Positions 63,477 through 64,000 of a stretch of DNA of 64,000 nt are shown piece after piece. The DNA is from Pelagomonas calceolata. Taxonomy: Eukaryota; Sar; Pelagophyceae; Pelagomonadales; Pelagomonadaceae. The stretch covers positions 2,480,001 through 2,544,000 of the forward strand of contig CAKKNE010000001.1 of the NCBI GenBank assembly GCA_918797485.1. The letters are read 5' to 3'. The position numbers were made by a program, and so were the translations under genes. The notes beneath the pieces are model-generated. The model was not told the DNA's origin. It did no database searches and saw only the letters and a program-made list of their open reading frames with translations. Position 1 is the stretch's first letter; each line of letters opens with the position of its first letter.

Positions 63477-64000
63477 TTACTGTAGTCCTAGCAATGCGAC
63501 GAGGACAAGCCCCGGCCGTAATACACATCCAGCGTTCTTGCTGCTCGCGGCGACCTGGGGCGCGGGCCTCGGCACCGGCGTCGGGGCGAGGCGGGCGGCG
63601 ACCTCCGCCGCGTCCGCGAGGCTCGTCGGAGCGTGTGAAGGCCGCGGCGTCGGCCGCGGCGTGTACGTCGGGCGGCCCGTCGGCCGCGCCGTCGACGGTT
63701 GGGGGGACCCGGTCGGCGCCAGGCTCAGCGTGGGGTACGACGTCGTCGGTTTGGGCGTCGGGATCTTCGACGGCGTGGGTGTCGGCGCCGACGACGGCGC
63801 GCACGTGCCGACGGCGCCGCGGGCCACGCCGCAGGACAGCGACGCGCAGTCGCTGCCAAAGATGCAGCCCGCCGCGCACTTCGTGCCGAAGAAGGCGCTC
63901 TCGAGGTCCACGTCGTCGTTGACACACCAGCCGAGGTCCTGGTTGAAGGCCGCGGCCTTCCAGAACAGGTAGTTCATGTTCACGACGACGTGGACGCCCC
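63477..64000 (-). CDS. DUF285/BspA-like surface protein, 5' end beyond window
   Basis: The visible C-terminal ~174 residues start VHVVVNMNYLFWKAAAFNQDLGWCVNDDVDLESAFFGTKC, the end of a DUF285 repeat array (pattern V.NM..LF..A..FNQDL.WCV). Then CAAGCIFGSDCASLSCGVARGAVGTC closes with cysteines. A Pro/Thr/Ser-rich stalk (SSAPTPTPSKIPTPKPTTSYPTLSLAP and on) leads to a hydrophobic end (GLVLVALLGLQ), as in a GPI- or tail-anchored wall protein. Such proteins are common in pelagophytes and diatoms. Only the last repeat is inside the window. Confidence 0.75.
   Translation of the reverse strand, partial: GVHVVVNMNYLFWKAAAFNQDLGWCVNDDVDLESAFFGTKCAAGCIFGSDCASLSCGVARGAVGTCAPSSAPTPTPSKIPTPKPTTSYPTLSLAPTGSPQPSTARPTGRPTYTPRPTPRPSHAPTSLADAAEVAARLAPTPVPRPAPQVAASSKNAGCVLRPGLVLVALLGLQ

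Noticed and set aside
1-64000. CRISPR arrays, insertion sequences, retroelements or viral genes
   Set aside because: No regularly spaced repeats, transposase, reverse transcriptase, integrase or capsid-like frame was seen; mobile DNA here is limited to the introner and short non-coding repeats.

Overview
The window looks like nuclear DNA of a small, GC-rich stramenopile alga, most likely a pelagophyte (Aureococcus/Pelagomonas type). The evidence is eukaryotic throughout: RPB6, the spliceosomal proteins SPF27 and SR140/U2SURP, mRNA export factor RAE1, anamorsin and a mitochondrial citrate-type carrier. Cilium genes (RSPH14-like, OFD1-like) point to a flagellated lineage. Several proteins begin with short hydrophobic leaders ending in A-F (ASAF, TDAF, EAFV), the bipartite targeting type of secondary red plastids. 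One intron is an almost textbook introner element with 16-bp terminal inverted repeats and an 8-bp target-site duplication. The exact species is an inference; nothing here is bacterial, viral or organellar.

Layout. About 50 genes, mostly single-exon, alternate between strands with short gaps. 1-13 kb: a gene cut by the left edge, a FAH-family hydrolase, a CRAL-TRIO protein, a SAM methyltransferase, a PTPS-family enzyme, plastid-type GAPDH, RSPH14-like and a HIT/VTC2-like phosphorylase. 13-27 kb: plastid uL10, a TAZ zinc-finger protein, ankyrin protein, aquaporin, OFD1-like protein, TatD nuclease, histidinol dehydrogenase and mitochondrial D-lactate dehydrogenase. 28-43 kb: SPF27, RPB6, a MED18-like protein, helical-repeat protein, anamorsin, RING protein, a MIF-like/MsrB pair 5 nt apart, an alpha/beta hydrolase, TruA and a SAM-domain protein. 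42-55 kb: a MYB-CXC fusion, U2SURP, MYND-TPR, TLDc, a long coiled-coil acidic protein, RAE1 and a mitochondrial carrier. 55-64 kb: thylakoid-type rubredoxin with its introner, RanBP2-type zinc finger, TFIIS-N protein, ankyrin and LRR proteins, and a DUF285 surface protein cut by the right edge.

The strongest unexplained signal is a 23-25 bp box, arms GCTAG/CTAGC around a core near TGTCTTACAGG. It occurs at least 14 times, lies 70-350 bp upstream of start codons, and points toward the gene it precedes every time; at one divergent promoter two copies sit back to back. I read it as a directional promoter or 5' UTR element. Other non-coding structure includes a ~175-bp repeat present twice in opposite orientation, a composite repeat near 55.1-55.4 kb, a 26-bp minisatellite, short introns close to start codons with ACGCAG acceptors, and very tight convergent gene ends, including two stop codons that overlap inside a GTTAAC palindrome.
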